Shown: positions 25,970 through 37,292 of the stretch, piece by piece
Position numbering within the stretch: the first letter of the stretch is position 1
Layout of the letters: each line of letters begins with the position of its first letter
Program-made: the position numbers and the translations under genes
NCBI GenBank assembly: GCA_035610365.1
Contig: CM069434.1
Coordinates: 95,530,806 to 95,594,805 of the forward strand
Direction: 5' to 3'
DNA: 64,000 bases
Origin: Aquatica leii
Taxonomy: Eukaryota > Arthropoda > Insecta > Coleoptera > Lampyridae
Notes under the pieces: generated by a model
Told to the model about the DNA's origin: nothing
Seen by the model: only the letters and a program-made list of their open reading frames with translations
Database searches by the model: none

Positions 25970-27000
25970 CTTTTTATTATATCCAGTTTGGTATTGTTTA
26001 ATATAGTTTGTGAAGCTTTTATAATTATTTCAGTTTGTTCTCAAGCTTATGTGTAAAAATTAATTTTGTTTAGTCGTTAGAAACCAAGAGCTTTATATTA
26101 TTTACTTGACAGAATGGTTCAAAAATAAATAATTTTGATCACTTAGGATTTGTCGTAATGGTTTTTTGAACGAAAACGTTTCAGCGAGGATAGTTGTCAT
26201 CAGAATGAATACATGCTTTTGATTTTTACGAATAAGGCAGCTGTAAAAACTAAACGCAGACGAGCAAATAATGCGCCAACGCAGTAAATTACTTATTCCA
26301 TAGTAATTTTTACATTTTTTTTTGCTTAAAATATTAATACTCTGACTGCTTACTGTTAATTTGTTATAATGGTTTTACAGAGCCGCCGGCCTCAACATTT
26401 TCTTAGTCATTAAAAATAAACACTCAAAACTCTTGTTTTTCAAAGCTGAAGTGTAGATTTTTAAGAATGCGCTGAACCTCGTGTCTTCGATTTTAAAGCT
26501 CTACTTACCAACTTTATTTAAAAAAAATCGATTCTTGAAATTAAAAAACAAAAAATATATTATAATGCCTATTAGAAGGAAGAAACCGAACTTAATAATT
26601 AACGTGAAAAGTATTAACAGCGGTGGTAAATTTTACTATTTGACATAAGAAAATTATAATGGGAGGGTTGGCGTTATTGATTAACCCTTATTTCCGTTTC
26701 CTGCTCAGATGGTTTATTGTGGTTAAATGTAAAGGTTTATGTGTATTTAAAGCATTATAAATTAATTTATCTTTGTTCGTTTAATCGTCGTCACTTTTGA
26801 AATTAAAAACCGAAATTAAATTGTCCTTAAAGGAATAATTCAATTGCTTTAGTATAGTAACAACCTTAAATCACATTGAGCACTTAATTAAAAGAATGTC
26901 ATTTAAGCGAATGACAGTTAAATAAAACACCACTTCTAAAGAGTAAATCGTAACTGACAAGGGTTAAAGAGCTTCTAAGAGTAGTTAGTAATAGACAGAT
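25970..27000. other. No recognised gene (intronic)
   Basis: AT-rich intron sequence without readable coding blocks. Confidence 0.45.
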
Positions 27001-27004
27001 TATC

Positions 27005-27175
27005 TTGAATGCGCTTGCGTCCACTCGTCCGGAACACGCGCTCCCCGGAACGTACATTCCCCGGATTCTTCGCCCCCGGAATTCTACCGTTGCCAAGCAA
27101 CGTACTCGTAATTCCTACTAGCGATAATGATTGGCGGCATAGGTACTTACAATGGCCGCCAAGCCGCACGCGATA
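27005..27175. promoter_or_regulatory. GC-rich island in the T-box intron, candidate enhancer or alternative promoter
   Basis: In otherwise AT-rich surroundings this stretch is markedly GC- and CpG-rich (GGACACGCGCTCCCCGG-like, TTCGCCCCCGGAATTC). It lies about 0.75 kb before the next T-box exon. It contains an exact RFX-type X-box (27089-27101) and a facing pair, TTGGCGGC and GGCCGCCAA (about 27131-27161), which also resemble E2F/Pho-type words. No coding frame in it is convincing. Regulatory function is inference from composition and motifs only. Confidence 0.35.
27089..27101. promoter_or_regulatory. RFX-type X-box motif
   Basis: GTTGCCAAGCAAC fits the X-box consensus GTNRCC, one spacer base, RGYAAC at every position. 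RFX factors bind such sites in ciliated and neural cell programmes. A single site proves nothing, but it lies in the GC-rich island. Confidence 0.4.
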
Positions 27176-27875
27176 ACAATACTATTAACTTGAATATGAT
27201 TGTGCATACCTGTAGCCACCTACGATTAAAAATTCTTATTAACCTCCACTTCTTAATTTGCATTAAGGTCCTTTTCTTCCATTGTACACTAAAACGACAC
27301 TTCCCGGTCTTTTTACAATGATCCACGTAATAAGTTTGCAATTCGATGCGACGATTATATTATATTAGACAAGACGCTCCCCAAGGTACCCATACGGGAC
27401 CTACACTATTTAAAATTTGTAAATAAACGTTTTCTAATTAACGCAATCGTAAATTTAGCTAATACAATGAAAAAACAGCTTTCACTGCATACTGGCTTTC
27501 ACTTATTTTCGCAGGATAATTAACCAATTTTTTTAAATCTACGCAATTAGCGCTTTGATAGTTCTTTAGGAACAATTCCATTTCCTATTTTAATTATGAC
27601 CGCAAAAGAAAAGATTTATGTAAGTCGTTAATAGTGCTAGAACGGTTTTTATTAAATCAGTCAATAAACATGTTTAGTAAAGTAGGCTAAGTCCTTTCTA
27701 TATTACCTATCTTACAACAAGGAAATTCTATCAAACAATTAATTCAGTTTCAAGTGCATAAAAAATACCAGCGTGAATAAATACATTAGAAAGAATAATT
27801 AATACAAAGTTGAAGATTGTTTTGCAATTAAAACTAGATTAAGACGTTTATTAATGATGCTTATTTTATTTGCAG

Positions 27876-28111
27876 ATTGTTCTGAATTCCATGCATCGAT
27901 ACCAACCTAGAATACATTTAGTCAAATGGAGAGAACACGCAGGACCAGTAACAGACTTAGAACAGGAACAACATAGGTCATTTATATTTCCGGAAACTGT
28001 TTTTACCGCCGTCACAGCCTACCAAAATCAGTTAATCACCAAATTGAAAATCGATTCGAATCCGTTCGCCAAAGGGTTTCGCGATTCTTCGCGACTTACT
28101 GATTTCGATAG
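27876..28111 (+). CDS. H15/mid: T-box transcription factor, Tbx20 class (H15/midline type), exon with end of T-box
   Basis: Encodes [20 protein letters not shown], a variable loop, then [20 protein letters not shown] and [18 protein letters not shown], ending TDFDR. This is the C-terminal half of the T-box, including the strongly conserved helix [10 protein letters not shown] that enters the DNA minor groove. The acceptor is tttgcag before 27876 (phase 0). The donor is AG followed by GTAAGT at 28112 (phase 2). No stop or frameshift interrupts it. It continues directly from the exon at 1092-1365 across the 26.5-kb intron, so that exon and this one form one gene. Confidence 0.95.
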
Positions 28112-29276
28112 GTAAGTGATAATGCAATCATTTTGAAGAAGACGTATGAGTTAAATTCGATTTGACAACAATAAATTTCTCTAATTTATGCACTACCATT
28201 GTGTTTAGAAAAACCGATTTGTCAAATACGAAATAGTTGAACTTACAGATAACTATTACGTTGATTGTAAATATACCAAAGATTCTGGGTGGTTTATAAC
28301 ACGCAATATTGCATCGAGAACGTTAATGTTAGATAAAAATCACATCTCGACAGATGTATGGGCACTTGGGTGGTCAAAAATCTTTTAAGTAATCCGTTAC
28401 AAAATGTACCATGAGATAACGTTTTATAATTCTTAACATATCTTTATGATCTTAATTCGTCATTGACTCTGGTAAGCTATTGAAATTTTATCGGCTGCCA
28501 AGTGGAAGTGATGGGAATTCGACAATGTTCGATTAAGCGAAAAATTCGAACAGGTACATTTATAAAATAAAATTTTGAGTTGTGATAACGCGTCAGTAAA
28601 AATGCTTCTATATGACACCATTATATGCAACTATAGTAGAAATTTCCATAACAAAGACCCCGCTTCCCTAAGGCTAATACCTCTAATTATTGGTGGTAGC
28701 CACGGCGAGAAGCATTTATCTCTGACCCGAAGCAAAATTAGTATTTGTCGCCTCCGTTTTAAACAAATCAAAAACAGTATTGTGTCGAAAAAACGGTAAA
28801 AACAATCAATAATATTGAGATAGAACGATCTTGCGGTGAACCGATAATAAGAGGGCTTCAACTCCGCCTCATGCCGCAGGCTACTACCAGGGGTTGCTTA
28901 GTACTCACCGCCCTAATTACAGACAGACAAAAACTCAAAATAAGAAAATAACTGGGAAAACACGATAGCCTACCTGAGGTGTGAGAAAATACGTCGGGTT
29001 CATTATATCATCAAGCCATCGTCATGAAGACAACGATTGTCTAAAATTACAAGGCGGCTTCTACTTCTCCGCCTCTACAACACCGCGCTGAGATTGAAAC
29101 ACGTAAATTAAATTCTATCACAACAGCAATAAGCTGATATACCTTCTGCTAAAGTCGTGCCAGGTTATTAAGTTTATCACCTTCAACGTTATTGTGTCCG
29201 TTAAATTCTATTTAATTAATTAGCGCGCTTCAACAAAAAAATCTACATCACTAACGTTACTTTTGTATTGTTTCAG
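28112..29276 (+). other. Second visible intron of the T-box gene
   Basis: 1,165 bp, donor GTAAGT, acceptor tgtttcag, phase 2 (the Arg codon AG|G is split). It is less AT-rich than most of the window, especially 28630-29110, which may reflect retained regulatory sequence. No mobile element was recognised here, in contrast to the larger intron. One exact T-box half-site lies at 28977-28984. Confidence 0.9.
28977..28984 (+). promoter_or_regulatory. T-box half-site AGGTGTGA
   Basis: An exact copy of the half-site bound by most T-box factors. An 8-base word is expected about once or twice by chance in a window of this size, so autoregulation is only a suggestion. Confidence 0.25.
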
Positions 29277-29838
29277 GGAACCTATGGATAGTCTTTTCAT
29301 GGAGCAACATTTCCTTAGAAACTCCCTACGCCTTTACGGCGATCCCCTCGATGCAGAAAATAACAATTCGGGGTCCCTTTTTTCGGCAGCAATGATGGAA
29401 AAAGCTCGCGCTCAAATACAAATGTGGGGTAGGGCGGGGGGTAATCCATATAACCCGAGTGATTTGCATGCGATGTTACTTAGTGGTACACCTGGACAAT
29501 ATTTAGCACGCGCCGCAGTTCCTTTAGGTATACACACACAATTGTGGACTCAAGGCGGTGTATCATGGCCTAATCCCATTCACGGTGGCTTACCACCTGG
29601 TTTATTAGGACCACCACCTCCTCACAGACCACAAATGACGCCACCACCTCCTCCATCATCGACACCAAGTTCCTCATCCGGATCGCCAAGTCCAACATCC
29701 ATAAATACTTCTTCCGAATTACGTCTCCCCAAAGCTTTATTCCCAACTTCGTTACATCGTTTTAGTCCTTACACATCTCCAATTTCACGACAAACTTCCA
29801 GTTCATCGATGAGTCCCACATCGCGATTAACTCATTGA
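29277..29838 (+). CDS. H15/mid: T-box transcription factor, Tbx20 class (H15/midline type), last coding exon
   Basis: Codes for the C-terminal 186 or so residues and ends with TGA at 29836-29838. It opens with EPMDSLFMEQHFLRNSLRLY, directly after the T-box, a block that resembles H15/midline proteins. Next comes a short helix, MMEKARAQIQMWGR. A glycine- and proline-rich stretch follows (about residues 90-140 of the exon, with PPPPHRP, TPPPPPSS and a serine-rich run), then RFSPYTSPI near the end. These low-complexity parts are usual for the transactivation or repression tails of T-box factors. The acceptor is ttgtttcag before 29277. No damage is visible. Confidence 0.93.
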
Positions 29839-30280
29839 TCAAGCATATTCCTGGCTTAGCCAAAAACACTCTACCAAAGATGTCTACTGATAAGACTAAT
29901 AACATTGTAAATACCTGTACATATTCATTTTAATCTATTTATTGATTGTGTATAAGCGAATTCCTGTAGATTTATTATTATGTACAAATGTACGTGGTAT
30001 ATTTTGTATAAATGTATGAAAAATATGGCAGTATTACGTTTACCGGTGTGTATTCTACAAAATTGTATTTAATAGAATGCTCTTGTTAAGAGCTTATACT
30101 TGTGTTCCTTATTTTAACTTGTACTTAAGATTAGTTTCTTGTGAATATCCAGTGAAGTGTATATTTTATTATATATTATAGATTGTCTACTGGGAAATTT
30201 TGTTTAAAAAAACTATTAGCATTGTTGTTATGTAAATATAAATATAATAAGTGGACTATAATAAAAAAATTCAAAAATAC
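29839..30280 (+). other. 3' untranslated region of the T-box gene, with polyadenylation signal
   Basis: AT-rich sequence following the stop. An AATAAA hexamer lies at 30260-30265. The true cleavage site is not visible from sequence alone. Confidence 0.55.
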
Positions 30281-30915
30281 GAATTTTTTTTACAACTTTA
30301 ACACCTTCAACAATTCTTAGTAAAAGAAAAAGCTTTCGAAACTGATGTCATTGTGAGGTTTGTCACACTTGATTTCGAACATTACGTATAATAAATTTTA
30401 ACTATAGGATATTTAAAAGAAATATTTTGACATTTTGGGGTTGCTTAGAAACGTACAAAAAGAAAAAGCAATTCTTATGCTGATGTCCGTTACGCCGATT
30501 TAGCATGTCGAATGCAGGACTAAGTGAATGCGAGTCAAATTTTTGACAAGAACATTAGATTTTATTTTTATAAATAGTTTGTGAAAATGCAGTGACACAC
30601 AAAATTGTGTTCTTATCACAATGGAAATTCCAGAGCTTTTCTTTAGTGGCGTTACTCGATTCAACGGTATTTTAAAACAAGCGGAAGTGGACGTCGTTTA
30701 AAAGGTAAGTTTTTTGCTGTATTTTTTCATAGAATAAATTTTAACTTTCAGTTAAGTTTAGAATAAATGAATTAATTATTTAAAATTTGAAGCGTCATAC
30801 TAATCAGTAAACTAAAGTTATTCATTAAAATTGTCTGAAATAAATGATTTCAGTACAAACCAATAAAGATTCTTTTGCAGCTATTTAAAGTTAAATGATA
30901 ATATTAAAAATTTGA
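30281..30915. other. Intergenic, no recognised gene
   Basis: AT-rich, with a GGTAAGTTT donor-like word at 30703 but no open frame of note. Confidence 0.45.
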
Positions 30916-31142
30916 CCAGTGGCGGCTAATGGTCAATGCTGCAACAGAGTCATGCCAATATTAAAATTTTGATAACGCATTCTTACCAATTAAAAATTTA
31001 TATTTAAACTAAATTTATTCATATTTGGAATAAGCATAATGAAACGTTACATATTTACAATTGTAGATTAATAATAAAACAATTTTTAGTATTTTTTTGG
31101 AAAATCATTGATCAAGTGACCTAATGGAGAAGCCGCCACTGG
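30916..31142. mobile_element. hAT-type MITE (227 bp)
   Basis: Ends in perfect 12-bp inverted repeats, CCAGTGGCGGCT on the left and AGCCGCCACTGG on the right, a terminus of the CAGTGGCGG type common among hAT MITEs. It has no coding capacity. The flanks ATTTGA and ATTCAA are only partly alike, so the target duplication is eroded or misread. Confidence 0.68.
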
Positions 31143-33480
31143 ATTCAATATCAGTTTCTGATTACTAAACTGTGTTCTATGTAAAGTTTAAATAGGTAAA
31201 CTATACTCTGTTTTTAATTACGAAAATCAGGCCAATTTTGCATATATGTTTTTTTGCTAAGGCAAATTTACGTAAGGAAAGTAATTAACGTAACCTACAG
31301 TAATCGGGTTTGTAAATAACTTTATTTTTCTACTTGTTTTTTCTTAAACTTTATTATAAAATTATTTTTTATAAAAACTAAAAGTGTAAGTCTTTAGCTT
31401 GTTCCTAAAGATTTAAAACGCAACTTTAGTATTTTTAATTAAGCAAACATTTTAAATTTACCGCTTAATACATTTTACATCGTGCAAACGGGATATACAT
31501 TTCCGCTCCTTTTATTTGAAAATCAGAATATAGTATAGAATTTCAGAATTTGTGTCCCAGTTACGCTTAAATTTCGATTCAAAAATTAACAGTCTTTTAT
31601 TAACACAGTCTATGTGTTTTAAGCCAGCAGACAAACCTGGCAAACCTGCCAAATTTTGAAAACGGAATGGATTTTGTTTAAACACGTTTCTTCTTAACCA
31701 AATTTCTGTTAAACTAAGGTAACTTTTTCGCTAACAAACAATTTTTTCAATTTCAATTAAACATTTATTATATTCTTCAACGGTGTTTCTAAGAAAAATT
31801 GTTCTTTGCTTATACCCGGCAAACTGTCATTTTTATTGCAGGCAAAATGTTAGCATTTAAAACTTCCACCTTTTTGTTCTTTTAACAAGCGATATATAGT
31901 TGATTTACTAGCACTGATCATATTTGAATATAATTGAACAAAGTACACTCAACTCATGAAAAAACGAGACAAAGTTTTTGTGTAAAATTTTCTTTACACT
32001 TAAGATTTTTTTTTTTTAAAAGTATTTAGACGTAAATCGTAACATTAAAATCACTTACAGACTATCATTCCGTTAGATTTATCCAAATTTTAATAATCAG
32101 TTTTATTTGTTTAATTAATTATTATATATAATAATTAAATACTATATTTTTTTGGCAGATACATAGCAAAAAAGAAATAACAAAATGTTATACATTTGTT
32201 AAATATGTAATTGATTAAATATATTGTAAATTGTAATTTATTGAGTTTCTTATATAATAACACGACAGAATTATTCTTATTCACAAAAATTTCAAATGAA
32301 AGTAATTTTTCTGATAGGTATTAACGTAGTTACCAATTGAAACGTCTCTGCATTGTCTAGGAATTCGGTTTGATTTTATAATATTATTTGTCGCATATTT
32401 TTTTATAAACGGACAAACTACAATAGTAAATTTATGAATCTTTTATAGGATTAGTCCGGTTAAGTCTGATCACTTTTTACATATTGAAACGTTCGAGAAG
32501 TGATTAGCAACTTTGAGAGCCTTTGCGAGGTTTTTTAGAACGTTCACCAAAGGATGTAGAACATACGGGAACGTTTTGCCAAAATGTATAAATACTGTGC
32601 AAACAAATCCGAGGTCAGTTATTTCCGTAATGCGAAGACGGCAGTGTTAATCTACGCATTTCATCCTATTTTTCCAACGACTCATCACTCTCGTCTAAAA
32701 CTACGGTTTCATTTTCCGAATATAAAGACTTTGGCAAACATTTTTTATTTTCTATTTTTTCATCATTAATTTTGGTTTTTTTTTAATTGCCTTGTCCGCT
32801 TCCATTTTAATTTTCTTTTACTGATTAAAATACTAGCCACTTGCCTACCGTGTTTATTAGTCATTAACTATCTACTAGTTGTGAATATTGGTAAAATATT
32901 GTCAAGTAATTTACACAGTTCGCCGCCTTGATTTGTCTGCTTGGGAAAATGTAAAAACTATGGTTCAAGAAGAAGGTTACAACTAGTAACATTTATAATT
33001 TGTTATTTAAGGATAATGCTTGTAATTTGACAGTAAATTACAAATCAATAGCAACGCATGCGCAATCGGGAATTGCATCTGGTTTAAAAGATACGATCCC
33101 AGTGGCTCTGAAACCTGACATCTTATTTTCAACAGTTGCAGATTTCCCTCACGATTGACTTTAGAAATTTTCCAAAGTGTAATCGTGTTATTTTTTTTTA
33201 GTCGGGTTAGCTTACAGAAAACCGTTGCAACTTGCTTAGGAATAACTTTTCAACAACTTGAGAAATAACCGATCTAGAAGTTTGAAGAAATGACTTGTAT
33301 AACTAGGTAAACAAAGAAAAATAATGTCGTTTTTTACAAAATTTTAGCAACACCAGTTAAGCTAGAAATGTAGCTCTAGCTATTGCTTAAAAATGTTAGC
33401 ACTGATGTACACTGATTTCTCAGACATTGATATTTTTGAGCCAGGTGGCATACCATCCAGAAACTTTAGTTTCATATTCT
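31143..33480. other. Intergenic, no recognised gene
   Basis: Very AT-rich with T runs. The open frame at 32584-32769 has no family resemblance. Confidence 0.5.
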
Positions 33481-33489
33481 TACCCTTAA

Positions 33490-33990
33490 AAATTGCATAA
33501 GGTGGAAAAACTTTTTTTCAGCATTACAACACACTATGACATGGTTTCCCTCTGTTCACCAAATGTAAGCGATGTAACAATTTTAAACCCTTTCTCTGCT
33601 AATACTGCAGTAAGTCTATTGTTTAATTGTAGACCTGTTTCGTCTATATTAAAAACCTGTGATGGTTTATCGTAGAGTTTATCCTCAGTCAAAACTTTAT
33701 CTAGCAAAGCAAAACAATGTTTTACAGTTTCTTGATTCATAGCAGTAGAACGAGTAATGAAATTTCCTTTAGCTCTTTTACTTGTAATTCTGGATGACGT
33801 CGCAAAAATAAATTGGACCAGTTGTATTTAGCCTTTTCCGTTACTTTAATAAATTTGTGTTTTACCTTATTTCTTTAGTTAGTTGAAGACCCGAATTCCA
33901 ATCGAGTCTCGATTTGTGGAAAATCTATATGTTTACAATTTTCTTATGTATTTTGATAATTTCATTTCTGCATCTTCCCCCAGACAAGAA
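33490..33990 (-). pseudogene. pogo/CENP-B-like (DDE_1) transposase fragment
   Basis: The minus strand reads KHKFIKVTEKAKYNW and LFLRRHPELQ (end of the DNA-binding part). After a frameshift near 33770 it reads NQETVKHCFALLDKVLTEDK and QVFNIDETGLQLNNR. The last block holds the first catalytic Asp of this transposase family, intact here (NIDETGL). About 160 codons remain. The second Asp and last acidic residue are absent, so the piece is a dead fragment. It differs from the copy at 13100-13990. Confidence 0.75.
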
Positions 33991-34147
33991 AATGGATCAA
34001 ATGTGTTTTTTTATTGACTCTGCTAGTAGTATAGTGATGCCGGTTCTAGATATTTTACTTCCGGTTTAACTTCCTGTAATAACTGATTTTTTAAGCTGCT
34101 TCAACAAAATTTATCAGTAATTGATAATAAATTTCGAGTAAATAATT

Positions 34148-34392
34148 TTTGGAACCACCTACAAAGAAACGTGCAGTTTCTACGGTCAAATCTTGCTTAC
34201 AACATTGAAAATTCTGTTCGTCACAAAAAGTATGCCTCGATTTATTTCAAAACGAGTGTACTATAAACTGTGTTTTTTGCATTGTTTTTAGTGCATAGCT
34301 ATCCGAATTATTAGAAATCATGAAGTTCTGTCAGTATTATTTTATAATTACAAACTAATTAAGCATTCATTCTTAATAATAAACAAAAATAA
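34148..34392 (+). repeat. Dispersed repeat R, copy 1
   Basis: About 240 bp shared in the same orientation with 37058-37292. Shared words include TTCTGTTCGTCACAAAAAGT, TTTATTTCAAAACGAGTGTA and CATGAAGTTCTGTCAGTATT. No coding capacity. It is preceded at 34105-34147 by a stray 43-bp stretch that is repeated inside the neighbouring inverted repeat at 34490-34532. Confidence 0.75.
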
Positions 34393-34439
34393 AAATATAA
34401 GAAATTATCAACTGTAAAATTAACAGGAGGATAAAAACC

Positions 34440-36925
34440 TTGCCAGTGAGCATTTGCACATGCGTAGTAAATAAACGCCGTTAAAAATCATTTATTAGTA
34501 GTTGATAATAAATTTCGAGTAAATAATTTTATAGTTTTTATCGTAAAGTCAATAATTTTCTCTAAATACCTTTACACAAAGAATAGGTACTTTTGTTATG
34601 TTGATACCTTATGATATAATTTTAATTAATAAAAACAATTATATTTCTATTACAAATATAAACGCATCCGGCTTGCCTGTATTAATTTAATTTAATTGAA
34701 ACGGGCCGATAAAATTAATATTAGCAAAATAAATTCCATAACTTTTTGATAAGTAATAAGCAAATGCCGTTGTAAAAAAATTCTGAAAACCATTAGAACA
34801 AATTTAATTTGTTAGTTGAAATATTAAATTTTTATTTATTTGTCAGTCCTACTTGGCTTCCTTGGCGTAATTTTTTTGAATAAAATTGAATCTAATTCTT
34901 CGTAAGAAAATGATTACCGATAAAAATACCCAAACTGCTTAGAAAATGTATGACTTTTTTAGATAAAATAGAGCAAATACTTAAGATAGCTATAATAAAA
35001 ACAAAATTACTATCAAAAATATATAATATATAACTAATAATGCGCATGACTCTCTTGGTGATTAGTATATTCTTGTGACCTTGCCGGTATGGATGCTACC
35101 AATGGCTGAATGAAATCTTCATTTATAGCATCTCACGTATCTTAAATTTTATTAACAAGCCAAGCGTTAGTTTTGAATTAACTGCATGACTTTATCCAAA
35201 CATTTTTAATGTTGTTAAAATTTGGGACTTTTTGGCGGCTATGACAAGACGCGCAGATAGCTTTCTCAAATCTACACTATCTTTGATCAATGTATCGGGG
35301 CATTATCCTTAGAAAAGCAAAAGAATAGATTAATATTGAAGTAATAATTTAAAAGAAGCCGTTATGTAGTATGCTGTAGTAAAGATATTAAGATGATGTA
35401 ACAATAAAGAACACGTACTTGTTAAAAAACCTTGTCACCCTCTGGATATTGAATTTGCACTTACGGTAGCATTACGTCGCGTAGAATATTTACGTATGCG
35501 TTGAAATCGAAGCGTTTTTCAACAACAGAACAAACTCCTAGAACGCGGAAGCTTACCCAATCTCAAGTATTCACTGAAAAACGACTGCTGTGTTTACAGA
35601 AACTGATGTAATTTGGATGGTAAAATGAGGTTTTTTTAAAACTCAAAGGGATCATTAATATACCGTTGGGAAAACTCCATAGGACTCTTTTTGTTTTTCT
35701 CCGCTATTAGAAATTCTTAACAAAGTCTTAAAGATACAGTCAGGAAAGTTTGTTTTTTGTATAGCGCTTTTGAGAGTGGAAAATCGATTTTTCTTAGCGT
35801 GTACAAACAAAGCCACATTTTGAGCTTCGGTGAAAATTTTTGTTCAACCACTACCGACGGTTTGCTTAATTGTATAGTCGTGTTTCCATTTTACCCCCAC
35901 ACGACCAACAGACGCTTTTGAAACGTCTAACATTGCAGCGACTTTACGGACGGTACGATTTTGCGATAATTCTGTATTAATACGCGCTCTTAAGTCTGAA
36001 GTAGCGTGAAAAATAGCAATTGAACTAGTATAATCTACAATGCTAATAAATAATATTTACTCGTACTACTACGTGAAGGTATTAAAAAGAGGAAAAAGAC
36101 AAAAAGATTAAGGTATGATTAAAAAAATTTTTAGGATACAAGAAGGTTTAAGAAACAATATTTTTCTTAGTGAGTCACCGTTGTATACTATGCTATATAC
36201 TATAATAAATAAGTGAGTTTCTCAAAATAATTTTAAAATTATATTAATGTAAAGTTCTTCTTGACTGGGTGTTTAACATGTAAATGAAAGCAATTCAAAT
36301 TCCTTTTGTTTGTTCTAAATTATCTAAATATGCCGTCAATTCTGTAAGTAGTTTGGGTATTTTTTTATTGACAAAGTTTTTAATTTTTATTTGCACCACG
36401 AGAGCCTAGTGGAACCAATAAATAAATAAAAATTTAATATTTTCATTAACAAGTATGATTTAACCTAATCGTTTCCAGAATTCTTCTTATTAAGCACGAT
36501 TTGGAAGTTCAGTTTAAATTTAAATGTTATGATCGAAAATGATTGTTCATGTTTGAACACTTCTACAATGGTATTTACTCATTACTTATCAAGAAATTAT
36601 AAAATTAATTTTTTTAATACATATTAATTCTATCGGTTTATTTTAATTAATTTAAATGAAAACGGGCAAGCCGGACGTCTTTATATTGTTTAGGGTAATA
36701 TAATTTTCTTTGCAGATTGGAATTATAATGAGGTGTCAACATAATTACAGTATTTTTTGTGTAAAAATATTCTCAAAAAATTAAAACAAAAACTTTCCCT
36801 TCACTTATGAAAAGGTAATATTACCACTATTTCTTTGAAATTTATTATACATTTCTAATAAATAATTTTTTAAAGCGTTTATTTACATAAATATGCATGT
36901 GTGAACCGCTCACATCATAAACAAT
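34440..36925 (-). mobile_element. mariner/Tc1-type transposon with very long inverted repeats
   Basis: About 540-620 bp at the left (34440-34977) matches the reverse complement of the right (36305-36925), with indels. Paired words include TCCGGCTTGCC (34667) against GGCAAGCCGGA (36664), TTGATAAGTAAT, and AATACCCAAACT (34926) against AGTTTGGGTATT (36349). Between them, on the minus strand, lies a helix-turn-helix transposase relic. Long TIRs and a central gene make this one element of about 2.5 kb. It is flanked on both sides by repeat R in direct orientation. The exact ends are uncertain by some tens of bases. Confidence 0.7.
35050..36020 (-). pseudogene. Tc1/mariner-superfamily transposase remnant
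   Basis: The minus strand reads SDLRARINTELSQNRTVRKV followed by AAMLDVSKASVGRVGVKWKH, a helix-turn-helix start in which a basic helix precedes SKxxVxRVxxKWK. After a stop it continues with TKIFTEAQNVALFVHAKKNR. The catalytic part below about 35670 is not readable with confidence. This lies between the long inverted repeats and is the natural transposase of that element. It has stops and frameshifts and is inactive. Confidence 0.6.
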
Positions 36926-37057
36926 ACAAAAATTAACTATTAATAGAACATTACAAGGTATCCATTATTGTCAAACAATATTTTTAATAAAATTAGTTTT
37001 TCTTTTTTTGTGCTTTCAATTCAACGTTTTCGTTATTGACACCTGCTGCGTTGGGTG
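36926..37057. other. Spacer between long inverted repeat and second repeat R
   Basis: AT-rich; nothing recognised. Confidence 0.35.
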
Positions 37058-37292
37058 AAACCATCTACAGAGAAACTGGCGGTTCCTACGATCAAATCCC
37101 GCTTACACCATTAAAAATTCTGTTCGTCACAAAAAGTTTGTGTCGATTTATTTCAAAACGAGTGTACTATAAACTGTGCTTTTTGCATTGCTTTTAGTGC
37201 ATAACTATCATGAAGTTCTGTCAGTATTATTTTATAATTGCTAACTAATTAAGCATTAATTACTAACAATAAACAAAAACAAATCTATTATT
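37058..37292 (+). repeat. Dispersed repeat R, copy 2
   Basis: Direct copy of 34148-34392, roughly 85-90% alike by eye, lying just outside the right inverted repeat of the mariner-type element. Confidence 0.75.

Larger units (their letters stand above)
1366..27875 (+). other. First visible intron of the T-box gene (26.5 kb)
   Basis: Donor GTAAGT at 1366 and acceptor tttgcag ending at 27875 join two consecutive T-box blocks in phase 0. The domain continues from ...DKHGH to [16 protein letters not shown] without a missing residue. The intron is crowded with broken mobile elements on both strands, listed separately. Between them, 1402-3690, 6030-7270, 7600-11460, 14380-17690, 17880-20820 and 25970-27000 hold AT-rich sequence where I find no convincing gene, only short runs, small tandem motifs and chance open frames. 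Confidence 0.9.

Noticed and set aside
29263-29276. Extension of the last T-box exon upstream of 29277
   Set aside because: The frame is open but the family sequence and the tttcag acceptor place the start at 29277.
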